Shown one piece after another: positions 1 through 8,786 of a stretch of DNA of 64,000 bases. The stretch spans positions 744,001 through 808,000 of the forward strand of contig NC_009792.1 in NCBI RefSeq assembly GCF_000018045.1, read 5' to 3'. How positions within the stretch are numbered: the first letter of the stretch is position 1; every line of letters begins with the position of its first letter. The stretch comes from Citrobacter koseri ATCC BAA-895 (GTDB lineage Bacteria > Pseudomonadota > Gammaproteobacteria > Enterobacterales > Enterobacteriaceae). The position numbers and the translations under genes were made by a program. The notes beneath the pieces are model-generated. The model was given only the letters and a program-made list of their open reading frames with translations, was not told the origin of the DNA and searched no databases.

Positions 1-2
1 TG

Positions 3-710
3 CATACCGTGCGCGAACTGGAAAAGCAGGCCATCAAACTTCACGAAGGCTGGGAGAACGAACTGGTCATCGGTGTGGACGATACGTTTCCTTTTTCTCT
101 CCTTACTCCCCTCATTGAATCCTTCTACCAACATCACAGCGTAACGCGCCTGAAATTCATAAATGGCGTACTGGGCGGTTCCTGGGAGGCGCTGACGCAG
201 GGGCGGGCGGATATCATCGTTGGCGCGATGCACGATCCGCCCTACGCCAGTGGTTTCGGTTTTGCGCGTCTGGGAGAGCTTGAGCAGGTTTTTGCGATTG
301 CCCCGCATCATCCACTGGTGCAGGAAGAAGAGCCGTTGAGTCGGCGCACAATAAAACGGTTCCGCGCGATTGTGGTCGGCGATGAGACGCATTCGGCATG
401 TTCGGCAAGCGCGCAATTGCTTGATGATCAGGAAGCCATAACGGTTTTTGATTTTAAAACCAAACTGGAACTGCAAATCAGCGGCCTGGGATGTGGGTAT
501 TTACCGCGCTATCTGGCGCAACGCTTTCTGGACAGCGGTGCGCTTATTGAGAAGAACGTGGCGGCGCAGATCGTGTCGGAGCCAGTGTGGATGGGCTGGA
601 ACGAACAGACGGCCGGACTGGCCAGCGCGTGGTGGCGAGATAAAATTTTAGCAAATAGTGCTATTGCTGGCGTCTATACAATGGGGGATGCTGGGAAATC
701 AAACAGTTAA
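3..710 (+). CDS. yeeY: LysR-family regulator YeeY, C-terminal part (5' end outside window)
   Basis: The frame is open from the first bases, so the N-terminal helix-turn-helix lies upstream of the window and about 235 residues are present. What is visible is the LysR effector-binding domain: a GRADIIVGA segment typical of the periplasmic-binding-like fold, then the LGCGYLPRYLAQ segment seen near the end of such domains. Identification rests on resemblance to YeeY and on its position directly upstream of plaP, as in E. coli and Salmonella. The ligand is not known to me. A terminator-like hairpin follows about 90 bases downstream. Confidence 0.85.
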   Translation, partial: HTVRELEKQAIKLHEGWENELVIGVDDTFPFSLLTPLIESFYQHHSVTRLKFINGVLGGSWEALTQGRADIIVGAMHDPPYASGFGFARLGELEQVFAIAPHHPLVQEEEPLSRRTIKRFRAIVVGDETHSACSASAQLLDDQEAITVFDFKTKLELQISGLGCGYLPRYLAQRFLDSGALIEKNVAAQIVSEPVWMGWNEQTAGLASAWWRDKILANSAIAGVYTMGDAGKSNS

Positions 711-797
711 TAAAAAATATTTTTTGACGGGGCTCTCATTCTCTTGTCATTTCGCCTTAATTTAGTGCACAATGCGCCGCTTGCAAAAAATGACATT

Positions 798-831
798 AAC
801 CGACGTTTTAATACGCGTCGGTTATTTTTTT
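798..831 (+). terminator. Rho-independent terminator between yeeY and plaP
   Basis: An 8-bp perfect stem (AACCGACG / CGTCGGTT) with a 10-base loop is followed by a run of seven T. It probably ends the yeeY transcript or a read-through leader ahead of plaP. Confidence 0.75.
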
Positions 832-978
832 GCATCAAACCAATCATTCAATAAAAGAGGCCGGGCTTCGTACCGGATAGATACTTACTAAAAACCGACA
901 GTTGTTGTCGCTGAGGAATCCAGAAAATGGGGCAATTTTTTGCTTACGCGACGGCATTCGCCGTAAAGGGGAATGACC

Positions 979-2340
979 ATGTCGCATAACGTTACTCCAA
1001 ACACCTCTCGCGTGGAATTGCGTAAGACGCTTACGTTGATTCCGGTTGTAATGATGGGTCTTGCCTATATGCAGCCGATGACGCTGTTCGATACATTTGG
1101 TATCGTCTCAGGCCTCACTGACGGTCACGTCGCGACGGCGTATGCCTTTGCGCTGATCGCGATTCTTTTTACTGCGTTGAGCTACGGTAAACTGGTGCGT
1201 CGTTTCCCGTCCGCTGGCTCCGCGTATACTTACGCCCAGAAATCCATCAGCCCGACCGTAGGCTTTATGGTGGGCTGGTCATCGCTGCTGGACTACCTGT
1301 TCATGCCGATGATCAACATTCTGCTGGCGAAAATTTATTTTGAAGCGCTGGTGCCGACAGTGCCGTCGTGGATCTTTGTGGTGGCGCTGGTGGCCTTTAT
1401 GACCATCTCTAACCTGCGCAGCATTAAGACCGTCGCTAACTTCAACACCCTGATTGTTATTCTGCAAATGGGGATTGTAGCGGTGATCGTCGGCCTGATT
1501 ATCTACGGCGTGTCTCACGGCGAAGGTGCGGGTACGCTGGTAAGCTCCCGCCCATTCTGGTCTGAAGGCGCGCACGTTGTGCCGATGATTACCGGTGCGA
1601 CAATCCTGTGCTTCTCGTTCCTCGGCTTTGACGGAATCTCTTCTCTGTCTGAAGAGACCAAAGACGCGGAGCGCGTTATTCCGCGCGCGATTTTCCTGAC
1701 GGCGCTGATTGGCGGCCTGATCTTTATCGCGGCGTCTTACTTCCTGCAACTGTACTTCCCGGATATTTCGCGCTTTAAAGACCCGGATGCATCACAGCCT
1801 GAAATCATGCTGTACGTTGCGGGTAAAACCTTCCAGTGGGGCGTGCTGATTTTCTCCAGCGTGACCGTACTGGCATCCGGTATGGCGGCACACGCGGGCG
1901 TTTCCCGTCTGATGTACGTCATGGGTCGTGACGGCGTGTTCCCGACGCGTTTCTTCGGCTACGTTCATCCGAAATGGCGTACTCCGGCGTGGAACGTGCT
2001 GCTGGTTGGCGCGATCGCACTGCTGGCGATTAACTTCGATCTGGTTACGGCGACGGCGCTGATCAACTTCGGTGCGCTGGTGGCGTTTACCTTTGTGAAC
2101 CTCTCCGTGATTTCCCAGTTCTGGATCCGTGAGAAGCGCAACAAGACGCTGAAAGACCACTTCAACTATCTGGTTCTGCCAGTGTGCGGCGCGCTGACTG
2201 TTGGCGCACTGTGGATCAACCTGGAAGAAAGCTCAATGACTCTGGGTCTGATCTGGGCGGGTATTGGCCTGGTGTATCTGGCTTGCGTGACCAAAAGCTT
2301 CCGCAATCCGGTACCGCAGTACGAAGATATCGCACAGTAA
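979..2340 (+). CDS. plaP: Low-affinity putrescine importer PlaP (APC superfamily)
   Basis: This is an inner-membrane putrescine:proton symporter of the amino acid/polyamine/organocation family, formerly YeeF. The roughly 453-residue product has about 12 hydrophobic segments and closely matches E. coli PlaP from MSHNVTPNTSRVELRK to the end. Two in-frame ATGs lie six bases apart (973 and 979). The second is preferred because GGGG lies about 8 bases ahead of it and it matches the E. coli N-terminus. A small hairpin (ACGGC/GCCGT, about 952-965) lies just before the ribosome binding site. The gene is monocistronic, with a strong terminator after it. Confidence 0.93.
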   Translation: MSHNVTPNTSRVELRKTLTLIPVVMMGLAYMQPMTLFDTFGIVSGLTDGHVATAYAFALIAILFTALSYGKLVRRFPSAGSAYTYAQKSISPTVGFMVGWSSLLDYLFMPMINILLAKIYFEALVPTVPSWIFVVALVAFMTISNLRSIKTVANFNTLIVILQMGIVAVIVGLIIYGVSHGEGAGTLVSSRPFWSEGAHVVPMITGATILCFSFLGFDGISSLSEETKDAERVIPRAIFLTALIGGLIFIAASYFLQLYFPDISRFKDPDASQPEIMLYVAGKTFQWGVLIFSSVTVLASGMAAHAGVSRLMYVMGRDGVFPTRFFGYVHPKWRTPAWNVLLVGAIALLAINFDLVTATALINFGALVAFTFVNLSVISQFWIREKRNKTLKDHFNYLVLPVCGALTVGALWINLEESSMTLGLIWAGIGLVYLACVTKSFRNPVPQYEDIAQ

Positions 2341-2360
2341 TGAAATGACCTTTCACAGGT

Positions 2361-2392
2361 AAAAAACCGGAGACATGTTCTCCGGTTTTTTT
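2361..2392 (+). terminator. plaP rho-independent terminator
   Basis: A 9-bp stem, AACCGGAGA / TCTCCGGTT, with a 5-base loop is followed by a T run and starts about 20 bases after the plaP stop codon. Confidence 0.85.
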
Positions 2393-2404
2393 ATGCAAAA
2401 ATCT

Positions 2405-2540
2405 GTAGGCCGGATAAGGTCATCGGCCGTCCTTCGGCACAACGCCAACGCCTGATGGCGCTTCGCTTATCAGGCCTACGGCTGCCTATTTTCGTAGGCC
2501 GGATAAGGCGTTTACGCCGCCATCCGGCAAAAGCGACGCG
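2405..2540. repeat. BIME: two or more REP elements between plaP and sbcB
   Basis: GTAGGCCGGATAAGGC-type REP units occur at about 2406 and 2492, with the inverted counterpart GCTTATCAGGCCTACGGC at about 2465. They lie between the 3' ends of plaP and sbcB (convergent genes), the usual place for bacterial interspersed mosaic elements, where they can stabilise 3' ends or bind gyrase or IHF. Confidence 0.85.
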
Positions 2541-2547
2541 TGGCTCC

Positions 2548-3972
2548 TCAGACAATCTCTTCTGCGTATTGCCAGAGTGATTTCAGCAATGCCAGTTTCT
2601 CTTTGTCGTCAGCATATTGCTGATACAGCATCTGTAACTCTTCCGCATACCGTTGCAAAAACTCTGGCGTAAACACCTGACGACGATGCTCCAGCCAGCG
2701 TTGCTGTTCGGTTTCATCCAGCGTCCCAGGGAAGTTACGGGCGCGATAGTTGAACAGCAGTTTTTCAATCCGCTTATCGACAAACGTAATATCCAGCGCG
2801 GGCAAATTGCGCGGTTCGGTTTCCAGCACGATTTTCATGGCGGCACGATCGGCGTCGCTGAAAAAGCCATTGTATAGCTGCGCATCGACGTTTTCAGACG
2901 GCGTAAACGGCTCGGCCTCAGCGAAGATTGCCACAACCTTATCGCGTACCTGCGGATTATCGCGCAGCACTTTCAGGTTATCGAGACAGTGCTGACGGTT
3001 AATCCCCAGGCGATCGGCATCCTCCGGGCGGAGCGTATTAGCCTGAGCCAGTACCGGGCATTTATTGATGTGTACCAGTTTTACTGGAACCGCGGCGTTA
3101 TCGCCGAGATCGGCTTTAGCGGTATATAACCGCTCGCGCAGGGTATCGCTGTCCAGCTCCAGTAATGGCGACATATCGCCCGCCAGATCCACCATAATGA
3201 CCGCGTTGCGGTTTTCTGGATGCCAGGCCAGCGGCGCAACCCAGCTGGTGTTGCCGCGCCAGGCGCCAAACATACCGGAGATATGTACTAGCGGTTTCAT
3301 TTGCGGCACATCGATCAACGCCGCCAGTTTATGTTTGTTGCGATGCGTGTAAAGGTAGTCAAACAGACGCGGCTGGCGCGACTTCACCAGTTGCGCCATA
3401 GCGATGGTGGCGTACACGTCTGCCATTGCATCGTGCGCGTTGGCATGTTCGATCCCGTTGGCTTTGGTCAAGTGCTCAAGGCGGAAGCTGGGCAATCCGT
3501 CGTCATTTTCCGGCCAGTTTATGCCTTCCGGGCGCAGGGCATAGCAGGCGCGCATCACATCCAGCAAATCCCAGCGCGAGTTGTCGTGCTGCCAGCTCCA
3601 GGCATAGGGATCGTAGAAGTTGCGATACAAAATGTTACGCGTGACTTCATCATCAAAACGGACATTGTTGTAGCCGACGACACAGGTTTTTGGCACGGTG
3701 AACAGTGAATGAATACGTCTGGCAAAGTCGGCTTCGTTCTCTCCTTTGTCGCGCGCTTCCTGCGGCGTAATCCCGGTGATGAGCACAGCGCCTGGCTGAG
3801 GCAGGTAATCATCGGCGGGCTTGCAGTAAAAGACTTCAGGTTCGCCAATAATGTTAAAGTCGCTATCCGTGCGGATGGAGGCAAACTGTGCGGGTCTGTC
3901 CAGCGCCGGGTGAGTCCCGAAGGTTTCGTAGTCATGGAACAGGAAGGTAGGGTGCTGCTTGCCGTCATTCAT
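2548..3972 (-). CDS. sbcB: Exodeoxyribonuclease I
   Basis: This is a 3'-5' single-strand DNA exonuclease of the DEDDh family that acts in mismatch repair and recombination and binds SSB. The 474-residue length equals the family norm. The first catalytic acids are in HDYETFGTH (Asp14, Glu16), a second motif is GYNNVRFDDE, and the final His/Asp pair is in HANAHDAMADVYAT. The exonuclease domain is followed by the SH3-like and helical C-terminal parts of ExoI. It is transcribed alone, convergent with plaP and divergent from dacD. Confidence 0.97.
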   Translation of the reverse strand: MNDGKQHPTFLFHDYETFGTHPALDRPAQFASIRTDSDFNIIGEPEVFYCKPADDYLPQPGAVLITGITPQEARDKGENEADFARRIHSLFTVPKTCVVGYNNVRFDDEVTRNILYRNFYDPYAWSWQHDNSRWDLLDVMRACYALRPEGINWPENDDGLPSFRLEHLTKANGIEHANAHDAMADVYATIAMAQLVKSRQPRLFDYLYTHRNKHKLAALIDVPQMKPLVHISGMFGAWRGNTSWVAPLAWHPENRNAVIMVDLAGDMSPLLELDSDTLRERLYTAKADLGDNAAVPVKLVHINKCPVLAQANTLRPEDADRLGINRQHCLDNLKVLRDNPQVRDKVVAIFAEAEPFTPSENVDAQLYNGFFSDADRAAMKIVLETEPRNLPALDITFVDKRIEKLLFNYRARNFPGTLDETEQQRWLEHRRQVFTPEFLQRYAEELQMLYQQYADDKEKLALLKSLWQYAEEIV

Positions 3973-4198
3973 TGTTCAGTTCTATCCGTTACTGTGTGTT
4001 TGCGCGGTTCTGCGCAGCAGGGTATCAAATCCTGGCGGTGTTATCAGCTTCTGAGTCGTTATTGGGAGCGTTAAGGTTACGCTGCCCGGCACTGCATAGA
4101 AAAACGTGCGTTATGTCACATTTTCTTGCAATTTATCCCTGTTTGTTTATCAGAACTTCCGTAAAAAGAACGGCAATTATGACTTTCCTGAGGAAATA

Positions 4199-5368
4199 GT
4201 GTTGAAATGCCGTTTGTTTATTGCCGCTTCACTTCTCGCGATGAATCTTTCTTCCGCTCTGGCTGCCGACGTGCCAGATTTTTCTCCCCAGCCTCCGGCC
4301 ATTCAGGCAGGGTCATGGGTACTTATGGATTACACCACAGGTCAAATTCTGACCGCAGGTAATGAACATCAGCGGCGTAACCCGGCCAGCCTGACCAAGC
4401 TGATGACTGGCTATGTTGTCGATCGCGCTATCGACAGCCATCGTATTAGCCCGGACGATATCGTAACCGTTGGACGTGATGCCTGGGCCAAAGACAACCC
4501 GGTTTTTGTGGGATCTTCATTAATGTTTCTGAAACAAGGGGAGCGCGTTTCGGTTCGGGATCTCAGCCGGGGGCTGATTGTTGACTCTGGAAACGATGCC
4601 TGCGTTGCGCTGGCGGATTACATCGCCGGAGGGCAACCGCAGTTCGTCGCCATGATGAATCACTACGTTGAAACCCTGAAGTTGCAGGATACCCATTTTG
4701 AAACGGTACACGGACTGGATGCGCCAGGCCAGCACAGCTCAGCCTATGATCTGGCGGTATTGTCCCGCGCCATTATTCACGGTGAGCCTGAGTTTTATCA
4801 TATGTACAGTGAAAAGAGCCTGACATGGAACGGTATTACCCAGCAGAACCGTAACGGACTGCTGTGGGATAAAACCATGAATATCGACGGGTTGAAAACC
4901 GGCCATACCTCCGGCGCGGGTTTTAACCTGATTGCCTCCTCCGTGGACGGGCAGCGTCGTCTTATCGCCGTTGTGATGGGCGCGGAAAGCGCGAAAGGGC
5001 GCGAAGATCAGGCACGTAAGTTGTTGCAATGGGGACAGCAAAATTTCGATACGGTACAAATTTTACGCAGTGGCAAACAGGTTGGCACGGAACGTATCTG
5101 GTACGGCGATAAAGAAAATATTGCTCTGGGCACCGAGCAGGATTTCTGGATGGCGCTGCCGAAAACTGAAATTCCGCATATTAAGGCCCGGTATGCCCTT
5201 GATAAAAAAGAACTTGAAGCCCCTATTGCCGCACATCAGCGGGTTGGTGAAATTGAGCTATACGATCGGGATAAACTGGTGGCGCACTGGCCTCTGGTGA
5301 CGCTGGAGTCTGTTGGCAAAGGCGGCGTTTTTTCCCGACTGAGCGATTACTTCCACCATAAGGCGTAA
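4199..5368 (+). CDS. dacD: D-alanyl-D-alanine carboxypeptidase DacD (PBP6b)
   Basis: This is a low-molecular-weight penicillin-binding protein that trims the terminal D-Ala from peptidoglycan pentapeptides in the periplasm. It carries a signal peptide ending near NLSSALA, the active-site SLTK tetrad (PASLTKLMT), SGN (SGNDACVAL) and KTG (LKTGHTSG), and a C-terminal anchoring part. No ATG fits. The GTG at 4199 or the TTG at 4202 follows GAGGA (4190-4194) and gives 389 or 388 residues, matching E. coli DacD (388). The in-frame ATG at 4106 would place about 31 extra residues before the signal peptide and is unlikely. Confidence 0.93.
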   Translation: MLKCRLFIAASLLAMNLSSALAADVPDFSPQPPAIQAGSWVLMDYTTGQILTAGNEHQRRNPASLTKLMTGYVVDRAIDSHRISPDDIVTVGRDAWAKDNPVFVGSSLMFLKQGERVSVRDLSRGLIVDSGNDACVALADYIAGGQPQFVAMMNHYVETLKLQDTHFETVHGLDAPGQHSSAYDLAVLSRAIIHGEPEFYHMYSEKSLTWNGITQQNRNGLLWDKTMNIDGLKTGHTSGAGFNLIASSVDGQRRLIAVVMGAESAKGREDQARKLLQWGQQNFDTVQILRSGKQVGTERIWYGDKENIALGTEQDFWMALPKTEIPHIKARYALDKKELEAPIAAHQRVGEIELYDRDKLVAHWPLVTLESVGKGGVFSRLSDYFHHKA

Positions 5369-5459
5369 CCCCCTTTTCTGACACGGCAGACTGGTAAGAG
5401 TGCGAGTCTGCTCACATACTCATCATGATTTCCTTGTGACCTTTATATGCAAAATCTTA

Positions 5460-5479
5460 TGCTGTGTTTATATACAGTA
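5460..5479 (+). promoter_or_regulatory. LexA (SOS) box upstream of sbmC
   Basis: CTGT (5462-5465), eight bases, then ACAG (5474-5477), with TA flanking on the right, fits the LexA consensus CTGT-N8-ACAG with an AT-rich centre. sbmC is an established SOS-induced gene in E. coli, so the site is in the expected place, about 140 bases before the start codon. Confidence 0.88.
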
Positions 5480-5539
5480 TAAGATTTGCCGGAGGGGACA
5501 TCGCTTCCTTATCCGGCGCTGACTTCAATGCATTATGGA

Positions 5540-5583
5540 ACACCGTCGACCTGATACGCGCAGCGCCATCGGGTCGACGGTGT
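5540..5583 (+). other. 12-bp perfect inverted repeat in the sbmC leader
   Basis: ACACCGTCGACC (5540-5551) is repeated in inverse orientation at 5572-5583 with a 20-base loop. It lies between the LexA box and the sbmC ribosome binding site, so it should be transcribed as a stable hairpin in the 5' UTR. No T run follows, so it does not look like a terminator. Confidence 0.7.
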
Positions 5584-5616
5584 GCTATCAGTCTCAGTGA
5601 AACTATCGGAGGCAGT

Positions 5617-6084
5617 ATGGACTACGAAATCAGGCAGGCAGAGAAGCGTAATATCGCCGGTTTTCACATGGTCGGCCCGTGGGAAAAAACGGTGAAGCAA
5701 GGTTTTGAACAACTTATGATGTGGGTTGACGGGAATCAGGTTGTTCCGCTCGAATGGATCGCGGTTTACTACGATAATCCAGATGAGGTTCCGGCGGAAA
5801 AACTCCGCTGCGATACGGTGGTGTCTGTCCCGGATAATTTCACCATTCCGAAAAATAGCGAAGGCGTCATCCTGACGGAGATCGCCGGCGGGCAGTATGC
5901 GACAGCGGTGGCGCGCGTTGAGAATCATGATTTCGCGACGCCCTGGTATCAGTTTTTCAATAGCCTGTTACAGGACAATCACTACCAGATAGCGGCTAAA
6001 CCGTGTTTTGAGGTCTATCTTAACAATGGAACGGAAGACGGGTACTGGGACATTGAAATGTATGTACCCGTACAGTCGAAATAG
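5617..6084 (+). CDS. sbmC: DNA gyrase inhibitor SbmC (GyrI)
   Basis: The 155-residue GyrI-like protein binds DNA gyrase and protects it against toxins such as microcin B17 and quinolones; it is part of the SOS response. The start MDYEIRQAEKRNIAGFHMVG matches E. coli SbmC, and GGAGG (5608-5612) stands 4 bases before the ATG. The frame stays open upstream to the LexA box, but that stretch has no start signal. The LexA box at 5460-5479 implies SOS induction. The long structured leader is noted separately. Confidence 0.94.
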   Translation: MDYEIRQAEKRNIAGFHMVGPWEKTVKQGFEQLMMWVDGNQVVPLEWIAVYYDNPDEVPAEKLRCDTVVSVPDNFTIPKNSEGVILTEIAGGQYATAVARVENHDFATPWYQFFNSLLQDNHYQIAAKPCFEVYLNNGTEDGYWDIEMYVPVQSK

Positions 6085-6227
6085 CCCTGTGTAAATTGTA
6101 CGCAGTACCCGGCGGATAGGCGTCGTGACGGGGCAGTTTACGTGCGAGTCCTGTCCGCTATGGTGATATTTTCGCTGCAAAAGCGGGTACAATTCGTTTT
6201 TTGGTCATTTCCAGACGGAGTGCGTGA

Positions 6228-7286
6228 GTGCGGGCCGATAAATCGCTGAGTCCCTTTGAAATTCGTTTATATCGCCATTATCGTGTTGTACACGGCATTC
6301 GCATTGCGCTGGCGTTTATTCTCACTTTCCTGCTGGTTCGACTGTTCAACATCCCGGAAGGCACCTGGCCGCTGATCACACTGGTCGTCATTATGGGGCC
6401 GATCTCCTTTTGGGGGAACGTGGTTCCCCGTGCGTTTGAGCGCATCGGCGGCACGATTCTGGGGTCGGTATTAGGTCTTGTAGCGTTACGTCTGGAGCTT
6501 TTTTCCCTCCCGCTGATGTTGATCTGGTGCGCTGCGGCAATGTTCTTGTGCGGTTGGCTGGCGTTAGGGAAAAAGCCGTATCAGGCTCTGTTGATCGGCA
6601 TCACGCTCGCCGTGGTGGTAGGCGCGCCGGCAGGCGACATGAACACGGCATTGTGGCGCGGCGGGGATGTTATTTTAGGTTCGCTGCTGGCGATGCTGTT
6701 CACCGGCATCTGGCCGCAACGCGCATTTTTACACTGGCGCATTCAGATGGCGCATTGTGTGACGGCGTACAATCGGGTCTATCAGGCCGCGTTGTCGCCA
6801 AATTTGTTAGAGCGTCCCCGGCTGGAGAAGCATTTACAGAAACTGCTGAGCGACGTCGTCAAAATGCGTGGGCTGATTACGCCAGCCAGTAAAGAAACCC
6901 GCATTCAAAAGTCGATATTCGAAGCGATTCAAACCGTGAACCGCAATCTGGTCTGTATGCTTGAGCTGCAAATTAATGCACACTGGGCATCTCGTGCCAG
7001 CCATTTTGTGATGCTGAATGCGCACACGCTGCGCGAAACGCAGCAAATGACGCAGCAAACGTTACTCACCATCGCCCATGCGCTGTTCGAAGGCAACCCG
7101 CAACCGGTACTGGCAAACACGGAAAAACTCAATGAGATTGTCGCGGAGCTGCGCCAGTTGATAAACGAGCATCATGGCAATACCGTGGCTGAAACGCCTA
7201 TTCATGGCTATGTTTGGCTAAGTATGGAGACGGCGCGGCAACTGGAGCTGCTCTCCCATTTGATCTGCCGGGCATTGCGCAAATAA
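6228..7286 (+). CDS. yeeA: FUSC-family inner membrane protein YeeA
   Basis: The 352-residue protein has four to six hydrophobic segments in the first about 170 residues and a soluble helical C-terminal half, the half-size form of the fusaric-acid-resistance/aromatic efflux family. It starts at GTG (6228) with MRADKSLSPFEIRLYRHYR, as in E. coli YeeA, and ends LICRALRK like that protein. Its function is unproven: family members export aromatic acids, so a similar role is inference. Confidence 0.9.
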   Translation: MRADKSLSPFEIRLYRHYRVVHGIRIALAFILTFLLVRLFNIPEGTWPLITLVVIMGPISFWGNVVPRAFERIGGTILGSVLGLVALRLELFSLPLMLIWCAAAMFLCGWLALGKKPYQALLIGITLAVVVGAPAGDMNTALWRGGDVILGSLLAMLFTGIWPQRAFLHWRIQMAHCVTAYNRVYQAALSPNLLERPRLEKHLQKLLSDVVKMRGLITPASKETRIQKSIFEAIQTVNRNLVCMLELQINAHWASRASHFVMLNAHTLRETQQMTQQTLLTIAHALFEGNPQPVLANTEKLNEIVAELRQLINEHHGNTVAETPIHGYVWLSMETARQLELLSHLICRALRK

Positions 7287-7289
7287 AAA

Positions 7290-7378
7290 GCAGATGACGC
7301 TCGTGATTCGGCTGCTGCTTCGATTCAGCACCGATTAAGGGTATGATACTGAAAAAGGATAAAACCATTGTCATCTGC
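7290..7378 (+). other. Long-range inverted repeat between yeeA and yeeX
   Basis: GCAGATGAC (7290-7298), three bases after the yeeA stop codon, is repeated as GTCATCTGC at 7370-7378. The 71 bases between them contain a smaller TGCTG/CAGCA hairpin near 7313-7330. The RNA could fold into a closed, branched structure at the yeeA 3' end or the yeeX 5' end. There is no T run. Confidence 0.4.
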
Positions 7379-7458
7379 AACGGCTAAAAGTAATGTTTAC
7401 CCTAACGTATAGCGGTTGCTTAAACGAATCCGAATCTCACATTATCAGGGGTGTAAAA

Positions 7459-7794
7459 ATGGAAACCAACAAGCCTTCTTTCCAGGACGTACTGGAATTT
7501 GTTCGTCTGTTCCGCCGTAAGAACAAACTGCAACGTGAAATCCAGGACGTTGAGAAAAAGATCCGTGACAACCAGAAGCGTGTTCTGCTGCTGGACAATC
7601 TGAGCGATTACATCAAGCCAGGTATGAGCGTTGAAGCGATCCAGGGCATCATCGCCAGCATGAAGAGCGACTATGAGGACCGCGTTGATGATTACATCAT
7701 CAAAAACGCAGAAATTTCTAAAGAACGCCGCGACATTTCTAAAAAGCTGAAAGCGATGGGCGAAATGAAAAACGGCGACGCAAAAGCAGAGTAA
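7459..7794 (+). CDS. yeeX: YeeX/DUF496 family coiled-coil protein
   Basis: This small cytoplasmic protein of 111 residues is highly charged, with heptad-like patterns in LQREIQDVEKKIRDNQKRVL and in its C-terminal third. It is almost identical to E. coli YeeX. The start METNKPSFQDV is chosen by homology and lies just after AGGGGTG; the longer frame back to 7393 is not supported. The molecular function is unknown to me. It is convergent with the pdu operon. Confidence 0.9.
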   Translation: METNKPSFQDVLEFVRLFRRKNKLQREIQDVEKKIRDNQKRVLLLDNLSDYIKPGMSVEAIQGIIASMKSDYEDRVDDYIIKNAEISKERRDISKKLKAMGEMKNGDAKAE

Positions 7795-7803
7795 CAGCCT
7801 GTG

Positions 7804-7834
7804 GCAGTGGGGAACACCGCGAGTTCCTCACTGC
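7804..7834. terminator. Hairpin between convergent yeeX and pduX
   Basis: GCAGTGGGGAAC (7804-7815) and GTTCCTCACTGC (7823-7834) pair at 11 of 12 positions (one G:T) with a 7-base loop. The right arm includes the last codons of pduX. Lack of a T run on either strand makes it an imperfect terminator candidate serving both genes. Confidence 0.45.
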
Positions 7835-8694
7835 AATTCAACCCCGCCAGTGACCATCTTCAGCAAATGCTGATCGGGCCAGTGTTCCGTCAGTTTTCGT
7901 TGTGCGAGTTCCCACTTAATATGGTCAACGTCATGGCGCTGCCTGTCCAGCATCAGCCCGACAACGCTTCCGCTGTGCGCCACATTCAGACCGTATAAAT
8001 CACATGTTTCCACCAGCGCCAGCAGGGCATCAAAGCCTGGCTTTGGTAACAGTTGTTGGCTGGCGATAGCGCTGAGCGTGGCGGCTTCCCCCATCCGACG
8101 AGGGTTTTGCGTTATGCAGGCTTCCTGCACTCTCTCCCATGCCTGCTGCAACATCGCCGCCCCCGCATGCAGACGTTCCAGTCGGAGGATGCGGTGATAA
8201 TCCGCCGTGCGCAACGTTATTGGGCTTTCGAGGACTAAAAGATCAAGCTGTGGCTGCGCTTCACAAGCTATTTGCGTAGAGGCGTCATTGTGATCGAAAA
8301 GCGTCAGTTGACGGAAAATGGTGCTGTCGGTGGGTTCAAGCGAAACACACAGATGTGCAAGCGTGGGTTCATCCAGCGTATGCCCCAGATGGTGTGCGGT
8401 TGCGACCGCCGTTGCCGCGATATCTGCGGTACTGCTGGCCATCCCTTTGGCGACGGGAATGGTGGAATGCACTGCGATCCGAATTTCCTGGCTCCACTGC
8501 GCAGGGTAGCGCCAGTATTCCAGTAGCCGATTGACCATTGCGCGTGAAAGGGGGCGCTCATCCGCAAGGGGAGCGCCCGAGCTTACTTCCACTGTGCTGT
8601 ACCATTCGACAGGGCAGGAGACCAGTTTCTCACTGCCCAGAATCCAGCCCTGGATAAGTTCTCCGCATGACGCGGGGCATTGCGCAACAGCCAC
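7828..8694 (-). CDS. pduX: L-threonine kinase PduX
   Basis: This GHMP-family kinase phosphorylates L-threonine to O-phospho-threonine, the precursor that CobD decarboxylates to the aminopropanol-phosphate arm of cobalamin. The GHMP phosphate-binding motif is PVAKGMASSTADIAATA. The first credible start is GTG at 8694, preceded by AGAAAGGTGA at good spacing, giving 288 residues; an in-frame TGA lies about 40 bases upstream, so the roughly 12 extra N-terminal residues I recall for LT2 PduX are absent. It is the last gene of the pdu operon, 92 bases after pduW. Confidence 0.92.
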   Translation of the reverse strand: MAVAQCPASCGELIQGWILGSEKLVSCPVEWYSTVEVSSGAPLADERPLSRAMVNRLLEYWRYPAQWSQEIRIAVHSTIPVAKGMASSTADIAATAVATAHHLGHTLDEPTLAHLCVSLEPTDSTIFRQLTLFDHNDASTQIACEAQPQLDLLVLESPITLRTADYHRILRLERLHAGAAMLQQAWERVQEACITQNPRRMGEAATLSAIASQQLLPKPGFDALLALVETCDLYGLNVAHSGSVVGLMLDRQRHDVDHIKWELAQRKLTEHWPDQHLLKMVTGGVELQ

Positions 8695-8786
8695 GTTTTC
8701 ACCTTTCTGGTCAGCAATCCTCGGCGCATAGTGTCACGGCGATTGCGCTATTACCATGATTTTCCGCAAGTTGCAGTCGGGCAAAA

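Noticed and set aside
5386..5411. GCAGACT/AGTCTGC hairpin after dacD as terminator
   Set aside because: Seven pairs only, a 12-base loop and no T run; too weak to list.
5464..5616. 51-codon in-frame N-terminal extension of sbmC
   Set aside because: It begins inside the LexA box, has no ribosome binding site and E. coli SbmC starts at the internal ATG with GGAGG in front.
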